From Bradymonadales bacterium (lineage in GTDB: Bacteria; Bdellovibrionota; UBA2394): DNA of 64,000 bases. Shown piece after piece: positions 26,202 to 35,281 of this stretch. Every line of letters starts with the position of its first letter. The first letter of the stretch is position 1. The notes under the pieces were generated by a model. That model did not search any database. It had not been told where the DNA came from and worked only from the letters and a program-made list of their open reading frames with translations. The stretch is taken from contig REDG01000046.1 of NCBI GenBank assembly GCA_007693605.1, positions 1-64,000 on the forward strand, in the 5' to 3' direction. A program made the position numbers and the translations under genes.

Positions 26202-26747
26202 TTACCCGCCGTAGTTTACCCTCACATTGATTGTAAATCGTTGAACCGTTACCCCGCCTTGATCTGCCGACTGCACCGTTTGAAGCTCAGGATTGATAAA
26301 GTACTTCGATTGCTTCATGGCATCCAAGAAGTCTGCAATCACGGGGCCGTCTGAAGCAAAGCCCTGCAAAGTGACCGATTGATTCTGTTCCCGAAAACTG
26401 TTGATCCAAAGCTGTCGGGGGATAATCTCTGTGAGCTCGTCCATGACTCGAACAGGACCTGTTCGACCCGCTTCGAGGCTGCGAATCACATTCAGTTGAG
26501 ACTGCAAAGTCTGTTGCTGCTGTCGAAATCTCTCGACTTGACCGACCCGAGCCTCTAGCTGCTGAATTTGCTGTCGTATGCTGCTGTTTTGTCGCTCGAT
26601 GGCCCCAATCGCTTTTTCTCTTTCGCCCGTCAGAAGATGACAAATTCCAAAGACCACCACAATCGCCACCACTCCCACGATCGCCTCAATGATCAGCCGC
26701 TCTTGCTTTCTTACCTTCGGAACAGGAATCAGGTTGATGCGAATCAT
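26202..26747 (-). CDS. pilN: Type IV pilus inner-membrane platform protein PilN
   Basis: This 181-residue protein opens MIRINLIPVPKVRK, the conserved segment that binds PilM. A membrane helix (residues about 22-42), a coiled coil and a small periplasmic domain follow (VTLQGFASDGPVIADFLDAM). Its start overlaps the pilM stop by 4 bp. Confidence 0.92.
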   Translation of the reverse strand: MIRINLIPVPKVRKQERLIIEAIVGVVAIVVVFGICHLLTGEREKAIGAIERQNSSIRQQIQQLEARVGQVERFRQQQQTLQSQLNVIRSLEAGRTGPVRVMDELTEIIPRQLWINSFREQNQSVTLQGFASDGPVIADFLDAMKQSKYFINPELQTVQSADQGGVTVQRFTINVRVNYGG

Positions 26748-27817
26748 TGCGGCTTATCTCCTAGTCGTCGAGTCGCTAGCCCGGCAACCACACAGCTCAT
26801 CGGGCCGATCTCTGAGAGATAATCCGGATCAAACTCTTTCGGGTTGAAGGAAATGCTTCGGAAGGGATCTGAAATCTGTATCGGGCAATTCAAGGTGCTC
26901 TCGAGCGCTTCTTTCAGACCCGCCACTTTGGCCGTTCCGCCGCTCAAGACAACGCGCGACAGGCTAGCTCCCGAAGCGGTGGCCAAGAAGAAATCAATAC
27001 TTCGCTGAATCTCTACGGCCATGGCCTCAGAAGTGCTTCGAAGAATGGCTCCCACTTCTTGCGGGACAATGGCCTCGGTGGTGCTCTGAGCACTGCTGAT
27101 ATTGCCGCCCAGCTTCAGGGCTTCGGCCTCTTCGTAGTTCACATTCAATTGCTTCTGAATCTCTTCGGTGAACTGATTTCCACCCATATTTATGTCGCGG
27201 GTGAAGGCGGTGATCCCGTTGGTCAGAATATTGATATTGATCAGGCCAGCTCCGATATTAACCAGGGCGACGATTTCTCCGGCCTCTAAATCTTGCGAGA
27301 GGTCATAGGCATTCTCAATGGCGAAGGAATCTACATCTAGAATCAAAGGCTTGAGACCCGCCTCAGAGACTACGGCCGTGTACTCTTGAATCATATCTCT
27401 CTTGGCGGCCACCAGCAGAACTTCCATCTGCCCTGTTTCTTCATTGATATTAAGAATCTGGGTGTCGAGATTAACATCGTTAATGGAGAAAGGAATGTAC
27501 TGCTCGGCCTCCCACTGTATACTTTCTTCGAGTTCTTCTTCGCTCATCACCGGCAGACTGATTTTTTTGATAATGACGGAGTGGCCGGATACGCTGGTCG
27601 ACACATCTCTGGTCTTGATCTTGTGTCGTGCAACCAGATCTCGGATTCCCTCAACAATCGCCGCGCTGTTCATGATGGCGCCGTCGACAATGGCTTCTGC
27701 CGGCAGCTTGTGAAGCCCAAACTTCAGAAGCTTCCAGGCCCCACCACGGGCCTCTTTCAGCTCCATCACCTTGATGGAGTGACTTCCTATATCTAATCCT
27801 AAAACCCCTCGACCCAT
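26744..27817 (-). CDS. pilM: Type IV pilus actin-like protein PilM
   Basis: This 357-residue cytoplasmic protein with an actin/FtsA fold shows GVLGLDIGSHSIKVMEL (phosphate loop), VNIGAGLININILTNG and VVLSGGTAKVAGLKEALES. It binds nucleotide and the N-terminus of PilN. It is the first gene of pilMNOPQ, with CGGAGA before the ATG and a candidate promoter at 27866-27895. Confidence 0.94.
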   Translation of the reverse strand: MGRGVLGLDIGSHSIKVMELKEARGGAWKLLKFGLHKLPAEAIVDGAIMNSAAIVEGIRDLVARHKIKTRDVSTSVSGHSVIIKKISLPVMSEEELEESIQWEAEQYIPFSINDVNLDTQILNINEETGQMEVLLVAAKRDMIQEYTAVVSEAGLKPLILDVDSFAIENAYDLSQDLEAGEIVALVNIGAGLININILTNGITAFTRDINMGGNQFTEEIQKQLNVNYEEAEALKLGGNISSAQSTTEAIVPQEVGAILRSTSEAMAVEIQRSIDFFLATASGASLSRVVLSGGTAKVAGLKEALESTLNCPIQISDPFRSISFNPKEFDPDYLSEIGPMSCVVAGLATRRLGDKPQ

Positions 27818-27865
27818 AGTCTCCGTCTCACTTTAAAGCGCCAAATTTAGACTGCGCGCTCCTTT

Positions 27866-27895
27866 ATCTTATCGAGCAGAACAGAAGTCGGTCAA
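27866..27895 (-). promoter_or_regulatory. Candidate sigma70 promoter of the pilMNOPQ operon
   Basis: On the minus strand TTGACC (27895-27890) is followed after 18 bp by TAAGAT (27871-27866), about 50 bp upstream of the pilM ATG. Confidence 0.45.
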
Positions 27896-27959
27896 GTTTT
27901 CTAAATGATTTCAATTACTTAGGGGCATCGCATCAAGCGCAAAGTGCGGGCTTGCTGCG

Positions 27960-28547
27960 TCAGCGATCAAAGCGCAAAGTGTCAAGCGTCTGCACTCGCC
28001 AGCGCTGAAAGCGATCTCGAAAGAGCACCCCGACCACAACACGACTGCTGGTGGCCGTTACCTCGATGACTCGATAGAAACGGAGGTATTGCTCGGAGTC
28101 GAAGGCGGCATTTTGAATGATGCCACAGAAATCTCCGCCGTCGGCCGCTCCCGGGCTCAGGTCGGCCCGTACGACATCAAAACTTCGGTCGTTCTGCGAG
28201 AGAATTCCATTTGTCACGCAGCCTCCGTCATTTGTAGGCCAGCCGGCATTCAAATCAAACAGGCCCGACTGCCGAAAGGCGTCGGCACATGGACCTGTAG
28301 CTGAATCTGCAATTACCGCATCACAAGTGCCTCCGGAGTTCAAATTCGAAAAATCGACCCGTCTCAGTCGCTGCATCAAGTCATTGGCGATGCTGGTGGC
28401 GTCAGTGGTTTGTTGCGAAAGCACATTGCTTCGAAGCACCACCACGGTCATGCCCGCCAAACCCAAAAGCCCAATGGCCAGAATCAACATCGCCACCAAG
28501 ACTTCAATCAAGGTGAAGGCTCGAAATTTAAAGTTTTTCATCATCAC
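27960..28547 (-). CDS. Type IV minor pilin, PilV-like
   Basis: This 195-residue pseudopilin has a short basic leader MMMKNFKFRA followed by FTLIEVLVAMLILAIGLLGL. This is a class III (prepilin) signal cleaved by PilD before the Phe and gives the assembly helix. The residue before the cleavage site is Ala, where Gly is usual. LGLAGM and the downstream QTTDATSIANDLMQR fit PilV family minor pilins, which prime pilus assembly. Two paired cysteines occur in the globular part. It lies 24 bp after the FimT-like gene. Confidence 0.85.
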   Translation of the reverse strand: MMMKNFKFRAFTLIEVLVAMLILAIGLLGLAGMTVVVLRSNVLSQQTTDATSIANDLMQRLRRVDFSNLNSGGTCDAVIADSATGPCADAFRQSGLFDLNAGWPTNDGGCVTNGILSQNDRSFDVVRADLSPGAADGGDFCGIIQNAAFDSEQYLRFYRVIEVTATSSRVVVGVLFRDRFQRWRVQTLDTLRFDR

Positions 28548-28571
28548 TCTGCTTTTTCTCCTAGGCCAATT

Positions 28572-29327
28572 CTAAAAACAAATATCTGATCCACCGCCTG
28601 GGCGAGTGCCAGACCTGACACAACGCCGAACCAGGGTTTCGCCCGTATTCATCAGAACAACAAAATAGCCCGGACAGTCGTTGCCCGTACAGTCCGTCAA
28701 TGACAGCTGAAAAATAACGGACCCATTATCTCCGTCAACCAAGGGGTTAGCAATGGGAACGGCCACCAAGCGACTTCGATTGCTTCCCTCCCCCCCCGGC
28801 AGATTCGAAGAAGGCGAAGTCGGAAACCAAATCGACTGAGCAGCGGCGGCGGCGGTCACAGGAAGCCAGTCTGCTTGGGAGGGTACGGCCGTATAAATCG
28901 CATCAAAGCTAACCCCTCGCGGCAGGGGCTTTGGGGTGATCTCGAAATCCCAAGAGGCAAAGCCGTCGTCAGCAGCCGGAATGGCTTGAGGGTTAAAGCA
29001 ACTCTCCGTGGAGCCCACTGCACCGTGAGAACGCCTTAAGAGCGCATAGAACCGGGCATTTAACTGGCCTGAACTAGCCGTCACATTTGGGGCCACATTC
29101 GGGGCACAGTTGTCCCGTCCTACACACAGAACGAATCGAGTTTGGCATTGCTTTAGACCGGCGGTGGTTCTGGCGTAGGCGACATCAGCCGCTAGCACTT
29201 GAGCCGCACTCTCCAGACGAGAGAGGGCCGAGCGAGAGCTGATTCCCATATAGCTCACGGCACTAATCACCCCAATGATCACGACCACAATCAGGAGCTC
29301 AATGATGGTAAAGGCCCGAACTTTCAC
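28572..29327 (-). CDS. Type IV minor pilin, FimT/GspH-like
   Basis: This 251-residue pseudopilin starts GTG 29327. The leader is only MKVRA, followed by FTIIELLIVVVIIGVISAVS, again with Ala at the position before the cleavage site. The globular part has QVLAADVAYARTTA, typical of FimT/GspH, and several cysteines likely to form disulfides (ending RPGGGSDICF). It probably works with the PilV-like protein in the tip or priming complex. Confidence 0.83.
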   Translation of the reverse strand: MKVRAFTIIELLIVVVIIGVISAVSYMGISSRSALSRLESAAQVLAADVAYARTTAGLKQCQTRFVLCVGRDNCAPNVAPNVTASSGQLNARFYALLRRSHGAVGSTESCFNPQAIPAADDGFASWDFEITPKPLPRGVSFDAIYTAVPSQADWLPVTAAAAAQSIWFPTSPSSNLPGGEGSNRSRLVAVPIANPLVDGDNGSVIFQLSLTDCTGNDCPGYFVVLMNTGETLVRRCVRSGTRPGGGSDICF

Positions 29328-29352
29328 CTGCTTTCATTATCTCCAGATTAGC

Positions 29353-29385
29353 CCAAAGAAGCCACCGAGACTCTCGCCTCTTTGG
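29353..29385. other. Nested stem-loop in the fimT-like leader
   Basis: CCAAAGA (29353) pairs with TCTTTGG (29379) around an inner CGAGA / TCTCG stem. It lies just upstream of the minus-strand minor pilin gene. No T-run; function unknown. Confidence 0.3.
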
Positions 29386-29490
29386 CCTAGGGCGAACTAG
29401 CCCCGCATAAGTTACAGACTACGCAGGCCCTGAAGGCCCATTTCCCGGCTTCAGCCCTCAATACTCCGATCAGGTGGCCCAGATGAAACG

Positions 29491-29526
29491 AAAGCCGAAG
29501 CAGATGGGCCCTTAGCGCCAGTCCCC
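29491..29526 (-). repeat. MITE-like element, terminal fragment
   Basis: The sequence ends GCAGATGGGCCCTTAGCGCC followed by AGTCCCC, the reverse complement of the family's left end. It abuts the stop codon of the sigma54 regulator (29527-29529). Confidence 0.6.
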
Positions 29527-30954
29527 CTACTTGTAGGTGATGCCGACATCCTTATCCAACATATACCGCTCTAAGCCGTATCGTTTGATCTTGTAAAGAA
29601 GGGCTCGATGTGAAATCTCCAGAAGCTTGGCGGCCCAGGTTCGATTGCCGTTGGTTTTTTCAAGAGCCTTTTTGATCAACTCTTGCTCCATGATCGACAT
29701 CATTTTTTTGATGGAAAGTTCACTGGCCGCAGCTTTGATGGCTGGGTTGATTTCTTGATTACGAACGACATCGGGCAAGTGTTCGAGACTTAAGCGATGC
29801 CCCACCTCCATGACCATGGCGCGTTCAATGGTATTCTCTAACTCCCGCACATTTCCCGGCCAAGAGTAGTCTGTCAAAGCCTCCAAGCAGTTGGGGTCAA
29901 TGCCCTCGATCTCTTTGTCCATCTCTTTTCGAAACTTGTCCAAAAAGTGCTCCACCAAGAGGGGAATATCTTCTTTGCGCTCTCTTAGAGGCGGAATATG
30001 AATCGGAAGAACATTCAAGCGATAGTAAAGATCCTCTCGAAAAGTTCCCTTCTTAATCTCTTCAGACAAATCCTTTAAGGTCGCTGTAATCAAGCGAACA
30101 TCGATTTTGATATTCTGACTGGCACCCACTCGTCGAACTTCTTCTTCTTGAATGGCCCGCAAGAGCTTCACTTGTAGTGGGACGGGCAAATCTCCCACCT
30201 CATCCAGAAACAAAGTCCCGCCATGAGCTTCTTCAAAGAGACCCTTTTTATCTTTGTTGGCCCCAGTGAAGGAACCCTTCACATAACCGAAGAGCTCACT
30301 TTCAAGAAGAGTTTCCGGAATGGCGCTGCAGTTGATAGCAACAAAGGGCTTATTCGCTCTCGGAGAATTAAAGTGAATCGCACGGGCGATCAACTCCTTA
30401 CCCGAACCACTTTCCCCTGTAACTAAGACGGTGGTCTTGTAGTCGGCGATTTTTCGAATCGTATCGAATATCTCAATCATTCGAGGAGAGCGCGCAATGA
30501 TGTTATTGAAGGAGGTTTCTCGACTCAAAACCTTTTTGAGGCTCTGGTTTTCATGCATCAAGCTCTCTTGAGCCGTCAATCTTTGGAGCCGAAGTAGAAT
30601 CTCGTCGGCCTTGAAGGGTTTGCTCACATAGTCGTACGCCCCCATCTTCATCGCTTCGATGGCCGTATCCACATTTCCAAAGGCAGACATCATAATGACC
30701 GGCAGATTGGAGCGAACAGACTTTGCCTTCTCTAAAAAGGCTAGGCCGTCCATCTGGGGCATTCGGATATCACACAAGACAAGGTCGTATTCGTTGCCTT
30801 GAATCTTTTCTAAGCCCTGTTTTCCGTCCTCTGCCGAGTCAATTTCATAGCCCTCCCTCTCTAGAAGGACCTGTAGCATATGTCGCATTCCGCCTTCGTC
30901 ATCGACAATCAAAACTCTCCGTTTGCTCGGCCCGGTGCTTGTAACTAAAGACAT
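29527..30954 (-). CDS. Sigma54-dependent response regulator, PilR/NtrC type
   Basis: This 475-residue protein has a receiver domain with VLIVDDEGGMR and phospho-acceptor Asp62 in LVLCDIRMP. A sigma54 AAA+ domain follows (GESGSGKELIARAIH Walker A; FLDEVGDLP Walker B), then a Fis-type helix-turn-helix (NRTWAAKLLEISHRALLYKI). The sigma54-contact loop reads GSFTGA, where GAFTGA is usual. Its position beside a histidine kinase, pilD and minor pilins suggests control of pilin transcription with RpoN. GGGGGAGG precedes the ATG. Confidence 0.9.
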   Translation of the reverse strand: MSLVTSTGPSKRRVLIVDDEGGMRHMLQVLLEREGYEIDSAEDGKQGLEKIQGNEYDLVLCDIRMPQMDGLAFLEKAKSVRSNLPVIMMSAFGNVDTAIEAMKMGAYDYVSKPFKADEILLRLQRLTAQESLMHENQSLKKVLSRETSFNNIIARSPRMIEIFDTIRKIADYKTTVLVTGESGSGKELIARAIHFNSPRANKPFVAINCSAIPETLLESELFGYVKGSFTGANKDKKGLFEEAHGGTLFLDEVGDLPVPLQVKLLRAIQEEEVRRVGASQNIKIDVRLITATLKDLSEEIKKGTFREDLYYRLNVLPIHIPPLRERKEDIPLLVEHFLDKFRKEMDKEIEGIDPNCLEALTDYSWPGNVRELENTIERAMVMEVGHRLSLEHLPDVVRNQEINPAIKAAASELSIKKMMSIMEQELIKKALEKTNGNRTWAAKLLEISHRALLYKIKRYGLERYMLDKDVGITYK

Positions 30955-31020
30955 TCTTCCTCCCCCACTATGCAGAAATGAACCTGCATTTTTTCTATAG
31001 GAAAAAATTCCCCTGTATTA

Positions 31021-31049
31021 ATTTTATATTAACGCTTTGCGCAAGACAA
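31021..31049 (-). promoter_or_regulatory. Candidate sigma70 promoter of the sigma54 regulator gene
   Basis: On the minus strand TTGTCT (31049-31044) and TAAAAT (31026-31021) are 17 bp apart. The leader downstream contains a small inverted repeat, ATGCAG / CTGCAT, and a strong GGGGGAGG ribosome site. Confidence 0.5.
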
Positions 31050-31135
31050 TACGGTCAAAATGCCAAGAGAATTAGAAGCTTAGAAGGACTGCCCTGCAGC
31101 AATGGCCCGGCAAAGCCCAACAAAGAGCCCTGAAT

Positions 31136-32647
31136 TTAAGTCAGACCCTTAGGCAGAAAAACAGAAAATGCAGAGCCACTCCCCTTTGCGCTCTGCACAG
31201 AAATCGTTCCTCTAAAACTCTCGATAATACTTTTTGCAACATAGAGACCCAAACCCGTCCCTTGTCCTGTCTGCTTGGTCGAAAAGAAAGGCTCAAACAG
31301 CTTTTTGCGGTCTTCGTCGTTTATTCCGCTTCCGTTATCAATGACACTAATCACCCAGTATCGCTGAGGCTTCAGAATTCGAATCAGAGAAGTGTTGAAG
31401 TCCTCGGGCTCAGGAGAGGAAGTTAACTGCTGATGAGTCTGATCGGTCAACCTTCGCAGGCGGCATCGAATCTCAATCTTCCCCCCAGTTTTAGAGCCAA
31501 ACTTTTCTTCAATCGCATGTTTTGCGTTGATGATCAAATTCAGTAAAACCTGAATCAGCTGATCTTGTTCACATAAGGCTTCTGCAGAGTCCTCTTCAAA
31601 ATCGAGCTTCACACCAATCGAATCTGGAACTTGAGCCAAGTCCAAACTTCGCTCAATCACAGTCCTCAAATGCACGGGCCGTATTCGATCTTGTGGAGGC
31701 TTGGCCTGCTCCAAAAGGGCTCGAATGATTCGACTAATGCGAGCGGTCTCGGCCTCAATTCGGTCGCAGAGCTCGATGTCTTCTGCCGATGCATCCGGCA
31801 AAGAACGAAGGGCCCGCTTCAAAATGTCAACATAGCCAGAAATGGCCCCTAAAGGATTGCCCACTTCGTGAGCGACCCCCGCTGCCAGTCGGCCTACCGA
31901 AGCCAGCTTCTCGACCTGCAACTGTTCATTCTTTGTGGCTTCGATTTCTTCACTTGCCTGCTGTAAGGACTGAATCGTCAACACCAACTTCTTTTCTTTC
32001 TCTTGAATCTTCTTTGCCATCTCATTCAATGTCTCAGAGATCTGGCCAAGCTCGTCTTTTCGCTCCACGAAGCATCGAGCGCCCCAATTCTCAGCGATGA
32101 AAGCGTTTGTAGTCATCCAGATGTTTCGAATCGGGTTAAAGAAGTTTCTCTTAAACAAAAAGTGATAACTCAAAACAACCAGAATCAAGGCAACCAACAC
32201 GCTCGACAGAAACAAGCCCCACTTCAATCTTCCGAAGGCTCGATCAAAGTCGGCGGGTCGCCACTCATAAACCAGCACTCTCGAAGCCTCAACGGGGGTG
32301 CTCCACTGAAAGGCCCTTGGTCGACTTAAAAACAGTAGATAGGGCTCGTATAGGACCTGAAACTCGGGGCTCTCCAACTGCGTATAGAGACTTGAAAGCT
32401 GAATCTCTCTGTCTTCTAAACGAAGATTGATCTCTTCTAGTGTCTCTGAAGAAAGTAGGCCTGACGCCCAAAGCTCTTGATGAACAGACTGCAGAACAAC
32501 TGGTGCCTGCTTTCCAAGAGAATCTGTCAATTGCAGTCGACCCAGAACCACAAAGATACTGGCTCCAAACAGAAGGGCACAGACCGTCAAAACGCTCAAG
32601 TCCAACAAAAGCTTCCACTTCAATGACGATCTCAGGTCTCGGCTCAC
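31136..32647 (-). CDS. Membrane sensor histidine kinase, PilS-like by context
   Basis: This 503-residue protein starts GTG 32647. Two membrane helices (about 12-34 and 145-165) bracket a periplasmic sensor, followed by a HAMP-like segment and coiled coil. The H box is GRLAAGVAHEVGNPLGAISG, with NLIINAKHAIEE (N box), VIDNGSGIND and GTGLGLYVAKSI (G boxes). The start overlaps the pilD stop (GTGA). The neighbouring sigma54 regulator is the likely partner. Unlike classical PilS it has two helices, so the name is by context only. Confidence 0.88.
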   Translation of the reverse strand: MSRDLRSSLKWKLLLDLSVLTVCALLFGASIFVVLGRLQLTDSLGKQAPVVLQSVHQELWASGLLSSETLEEINLRLEDREIQLSSLYTQLESPEFQVLYEPYLLFLSRPRAFQWSTPVEASRVLVYEWRPADFDRAFGRLKWGLFLSSVLVALILVVLSYHFLFKRNFFNPIRNIWMTTNAFIAENWGARCFVERKDELGQISETLNEMAKKIQEKEKKLVLTIQSLQQASEEIEATKNEQLQVEKLASVGRLAAGVAHEVGNPLGAISGYVDILKRALRSLPDASAEDIELCDRIEAETARISRIIRALLEQAKPPQDRIRPVHLRTVIERSLDLAQVPDSIGVKLDFEEDSAEALCEQDQLIQVLLNLIINAKHAIEEKFGSKTGGKIEIRCRLRRLTDQTHQQLTSSPEPEDFNTSLIRILKPQRYWVISVIDNGSGINDEDRKKLFEPFFSTKQTGQGTGLGLYVAKSIIESFRGTISVQSAKGSGSAFSVFLPKGLT

Positions 32648-33492
32648 TGCCAGGGCCTCACAAGATCAAGCAGATTCCAAAGAAGATAATCCAGTTGAAA
32701 GATTCCAACAAAAGCCCCGAAACAAAGAAAGGGACCGAAGGGAATTGGAAACCTTCGCCGCTTTCCCTTCGGCAAAGAAGCCAAAATGCCAAGACCAATC
32801 AGGGCTCCACTGGCGGCACCAATGACCACGCTCAATACCACTCCTTGCACTCCCAAAACCGAGCCCACCAAAGCCATGAGCTTCGCATCCCCAAGGCCCA
32901 ATCCTTCATCTCCGGTAATCCAATAAAACGAACGGCTTACAACCCACAAAAAAGAATATCCAAACACCGCTCCAAACAGACTCACCCAAAAGGGGTTTGC
33001 GACGGCCACGCCCAACCAAGGGGAATCAATCCAACTTCCCCCCGCCTGCAGCCCGAAACCCTCCGACACAAAAAGCGCCAAAAAAACAAAGAGAAAGCTT
33101 CCGCCCAAGTTGATCTCGTCGGGAATCATCTTCAGATCTAAGTCGATGAATGAGGCACAAATTAACAGACAAGACAAAATGCTGAACACCACAAAGACCT
33201 GGGACCATCCGTAATTGATCCACACGGCGAGAAAGATTGTGGCCGTGAGAAGCTCAATCGCAGCATAGCGCATACTAAAAGAATGACCGCACTTTAAGCA
33301 CCGACCCCTCGCCAAGAAGTAGCCAAAGATGGGCAAGTTCAAAAAAGCCGGAATCGGAGACCGACAAAACGAGCAGCGAGAGCTTGGCCGCACGATCGAT
33401 TTTCCCCTCGGCAATCGATAGATGACGACATTGAGAAAGCTCCCAATCACCGCCCCAAACACAAAAACGGCTCCCGCCGAAAAAACATCCAT
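32644..33492 (-). CDS. pilD: Prepilin leader peptidase / N-methyltransferase
   Basis: This 282-residue inner-membrane aspartyl protease cleaves and N-methylates prepilins. It has the cytoplasmic zinc-type Cys pairs CSFCRSPI and CLKCGHSF. The catalytic Asp motifs are FIDLDLKMIPDE and GLGLGDAKLMALVG, and there are about eight membrane helices. GAVIGSFLNVVIYRLPRG is typical of the N-terminus. It processes the two minor pilins encoded nearby and presumably the unseen major pilin. Confidence 0.95.
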   Translation of the reverse strand: MDVFSAGAVFVFGAVIGSFLNVVIYRLPRGKSIVRPSSRCSFCRSPIPAFLNLPIFGYFLARGRCLKCGHSFSMRYAAIELLTATIFLAVWINYGWSQVFVVFSILSCLLICASFIDLDLKMIPDEINLGGSFLFVFLALFVSEGFGLQAGGSWIDSPWLGVAVANPFWVSLFGAVFGYSFLWVVSRSFYWITGDEGLGLGDAKLMALVGSVLGVQGVVLSVVIGAASGALIGLGILASLPKGKRRRFPIPFGPFLCFGAFVGIFQLDYLLWNLLDLVRPWQ

Positions 33493-34265
33493 TACTTGAA
33501 GTCTCTCTTTTTAAAGAGCTGAAAAGAAGAGAATAAGACGATGAGAATCAGAAAAGCCGCATAAGCAACAGGAAGCCAAAAGTCTTGGGTGTAAACAGGA
33601 ATGTCGTGAACCACCTCTGATCTCAAATTGAAAGCCTGCAAATCAAAGACCTTCTGAACCCCTGTGGCCAAAAGTCGAAAAAAGAAGTCATCGCTTCTCT
33701 CTCCAAAAGCCCCAAGCTCAGAGGAAACTCTTCCGACTAGAAACAATCCTGCTGTAAAGAAGCCGCTCAGAAAGGGGGTTGAAAAGCTCGAGAAAAAAAT
33801 GCCGATGGAGGCCACAATCCACAGCTCTACAAGAATGAGTCCAATCGCAGGAAGGAGCGCCCAATCCACTCGGTGTTCGATGAAAAAGGTCACCAAGTAA
33901 AGGTAGCAAGTCATCAAGAACACCACGACGGACAAGATCATCAGCATTCCAGCAAATTTTCCCATCAGGATCTCTGATCGACTGATCGGCTTTGAAACAA
34001 TGGAGTAGATGGTTCGATACTGAAGCTCTCGATACAGGGAATTCACTCCAAGAAAGATCGCGACAAATACCCCGAACAGAGAGATCGTGGCCATGCCAAT
34101 ATCCTTCACCACCTTTACATTTTGATGAAGACTGACCTGTCCCAAAAAAAGACTGAAGATGATCAGAATGGCTGCGAACCCCCCCGCAATATGAAGAACT
34201 TTATTGTGACGAGCCTCTAGAAAGCTGTTCTTTGCTATCATCCAAATTCGAAACAAGCTCTTCAT
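33492..34265 (-). CDS. ABC transporter permease, PilI-like by context
   Basis: This 257-residue ABC-2 type permease has six hydrophobic segments; it starts MKSLFRIWMIAKNSFLEARHNK and contains YRELQYRTIYSIVSKPISRSEILMGK, typical of NosY-like permeases. It overlaps the ATPase gene by 4 bp and pilD by 1 bp. In Myxococcus xanthus an ABC transporter (PilGHI) sits beside pilD and is needed for pili, so this pair may do the same; the match here is by position. Confidence 0.82.
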   Translation of the reverse strand: MKSLFRIWMIAKNSFLEARHNKVLHIAGGFAAILIIFSLFLGQVSLHQNVKVVKDIGMATISLFGVFVAIFLGVNSLYRELQYRTIYSIVSKPISRSEILMGKFAGMLMILSVVVFLMTCYLYLVTFFIEHRVDWALLPAIGLILVELWIVASIGIFFSSFSTPFLSGFFTAGLFLVGRVSSELGAFGERSDDFFFRLLATGVQKVFDLQAFNLRSEVVHDIPVYTQDFWLPVAYAAFLILIVLFSSFQLFKKRDFK

Positions 34266-35221
34266 ACTCTTGACTCCAACTGACCCACTTGTTTCATGAA
34301 GACATCCTCTAAGTTGTCTTTCTTGTGATTTAGCGAATGAACTCTGGCCCCCGCACTCAGTGCGGCCCTTAAGGCGGAATTGATTCGAGCCTCAAACTGA
34401 CCAGAGTTCTCCTGTCGATTCCAGAGTCTATAGCAGCAATACTCATCTTTATGGATCAGTTCTGCTTGATGCGACTCTGCCCACTTTGTCAAATCCCCTT
34501 CGGTTCCGGCCAGAACCAAATCAACATACTTTGAGTCCACTGAGACTAGTTCATTGAGATTGCCACAACTCAAAAGCTTCCCAAGATTAAGGATCGCCAC
34601 ACGATCACAAATGCTCTCGACATCACTCAAAATATGCGTCGAAAAGAAGACGGTCTTTCCACGAGACTTCAACTCAATCATTAAGTCTCGGACCTCTTTT
34701 CGACCCACCGGATCCAAACCGGTCATCGGCTCATCCAGAATGACCAAATCTGGATCATGAATAATGGCTTGAGCGAGCCCGATTCTTTGAAGCATTCCTT
34801 TAGAAAAGAATCGCAGTCTAATATTCTCCGTTCCTTTCATCCCAACCAGCTCCAGAACTTCTGGAATTCTGCTTCGAAGAAAGCTCTGACTCAAGCCATA
34901 CAGGCCCCCATGAAACTCCAAAAAACCTTGTGCCGTCAGAAAATCGTAAAAGTAGGGGTTCTCGGCAAGAAATCCGATTCGCTGTTTCGTTTCTGCGGCA
35001 TGAATCGGTTGACCGAAAAGCCGAGCCTCCCCAGAACTCGGAAAGATGATCTCGAGTAAAATTTTAATTGTCGTACTTTTTCCTGCCCCGTTTGGACCCA
35101 AGAAACCAAAAATTTCTCCCTGGTGAACAGAGAAGCTCACCGCATCCAGAACTTTTCGCGCCTTTGTCCAAAAGTGCTGTCGATAAATTTTCGAAAGAGC
35201 CTGAACTTCTAAAACCTTCAC
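34262..35221 (-). CDS. ABC transporter ATP-binding protein, PilH-like by context
   Basis: This 319-residue ATPase has Walker A GPNGAGKSTTIKILLE, signature RFFSKGMLQRIGLAQA (SKGM form common in ABC-2 exporters), Walker B LVILDEPMTGLDP and the switch His in FFSTHIL. It energises the permease encoded directly downstream. It is the first gene of the minus-strand run ATPase-permease-pilD-kinase. Cargo is unknown. Confidence 0.88.
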   Translation of the reverse strand: MKVLEVQALSKIYRQHFWTKARKVLDAVSFSVHQGEIFGFLGPNGAGKSTTIKILLEIIFPSSGEARLFGQPIHAAETKQRIGFLAENPYFYDFLTAQGFLEFHGGLYGLSQSFLRSRIPEVLELVGMKGTENIRLRFFSKGMLQRIGLAQAIIHDPDLVILDEPMTGLDPVGRKEVRDLMIELKSRGKTVFFSTHILSDVESICDRVAILNLGKLLSCGNLNELVSVDSKYVDLVLAGTEGDLTKWAESHQAELIHKDEYCCYRLWNRQENSGQFEARINSALRAALSAGARVHSLNHKKDNLEDVFMKQVGQLESRV

Positions 35222-35281
35222 TCCTTTAGCCTAAAGAAAGCATCACTAGCTTTCAACTAACAAGAGCCTTAAGCTGAAGAG

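Noticed and set aside
27934-27979. Two copies of AAGCGCAAAGTG near the PilV-like stop
   Set aside because: Only 12 bp, one copy inside the coding sequence; too short to claim as a functional repeat.
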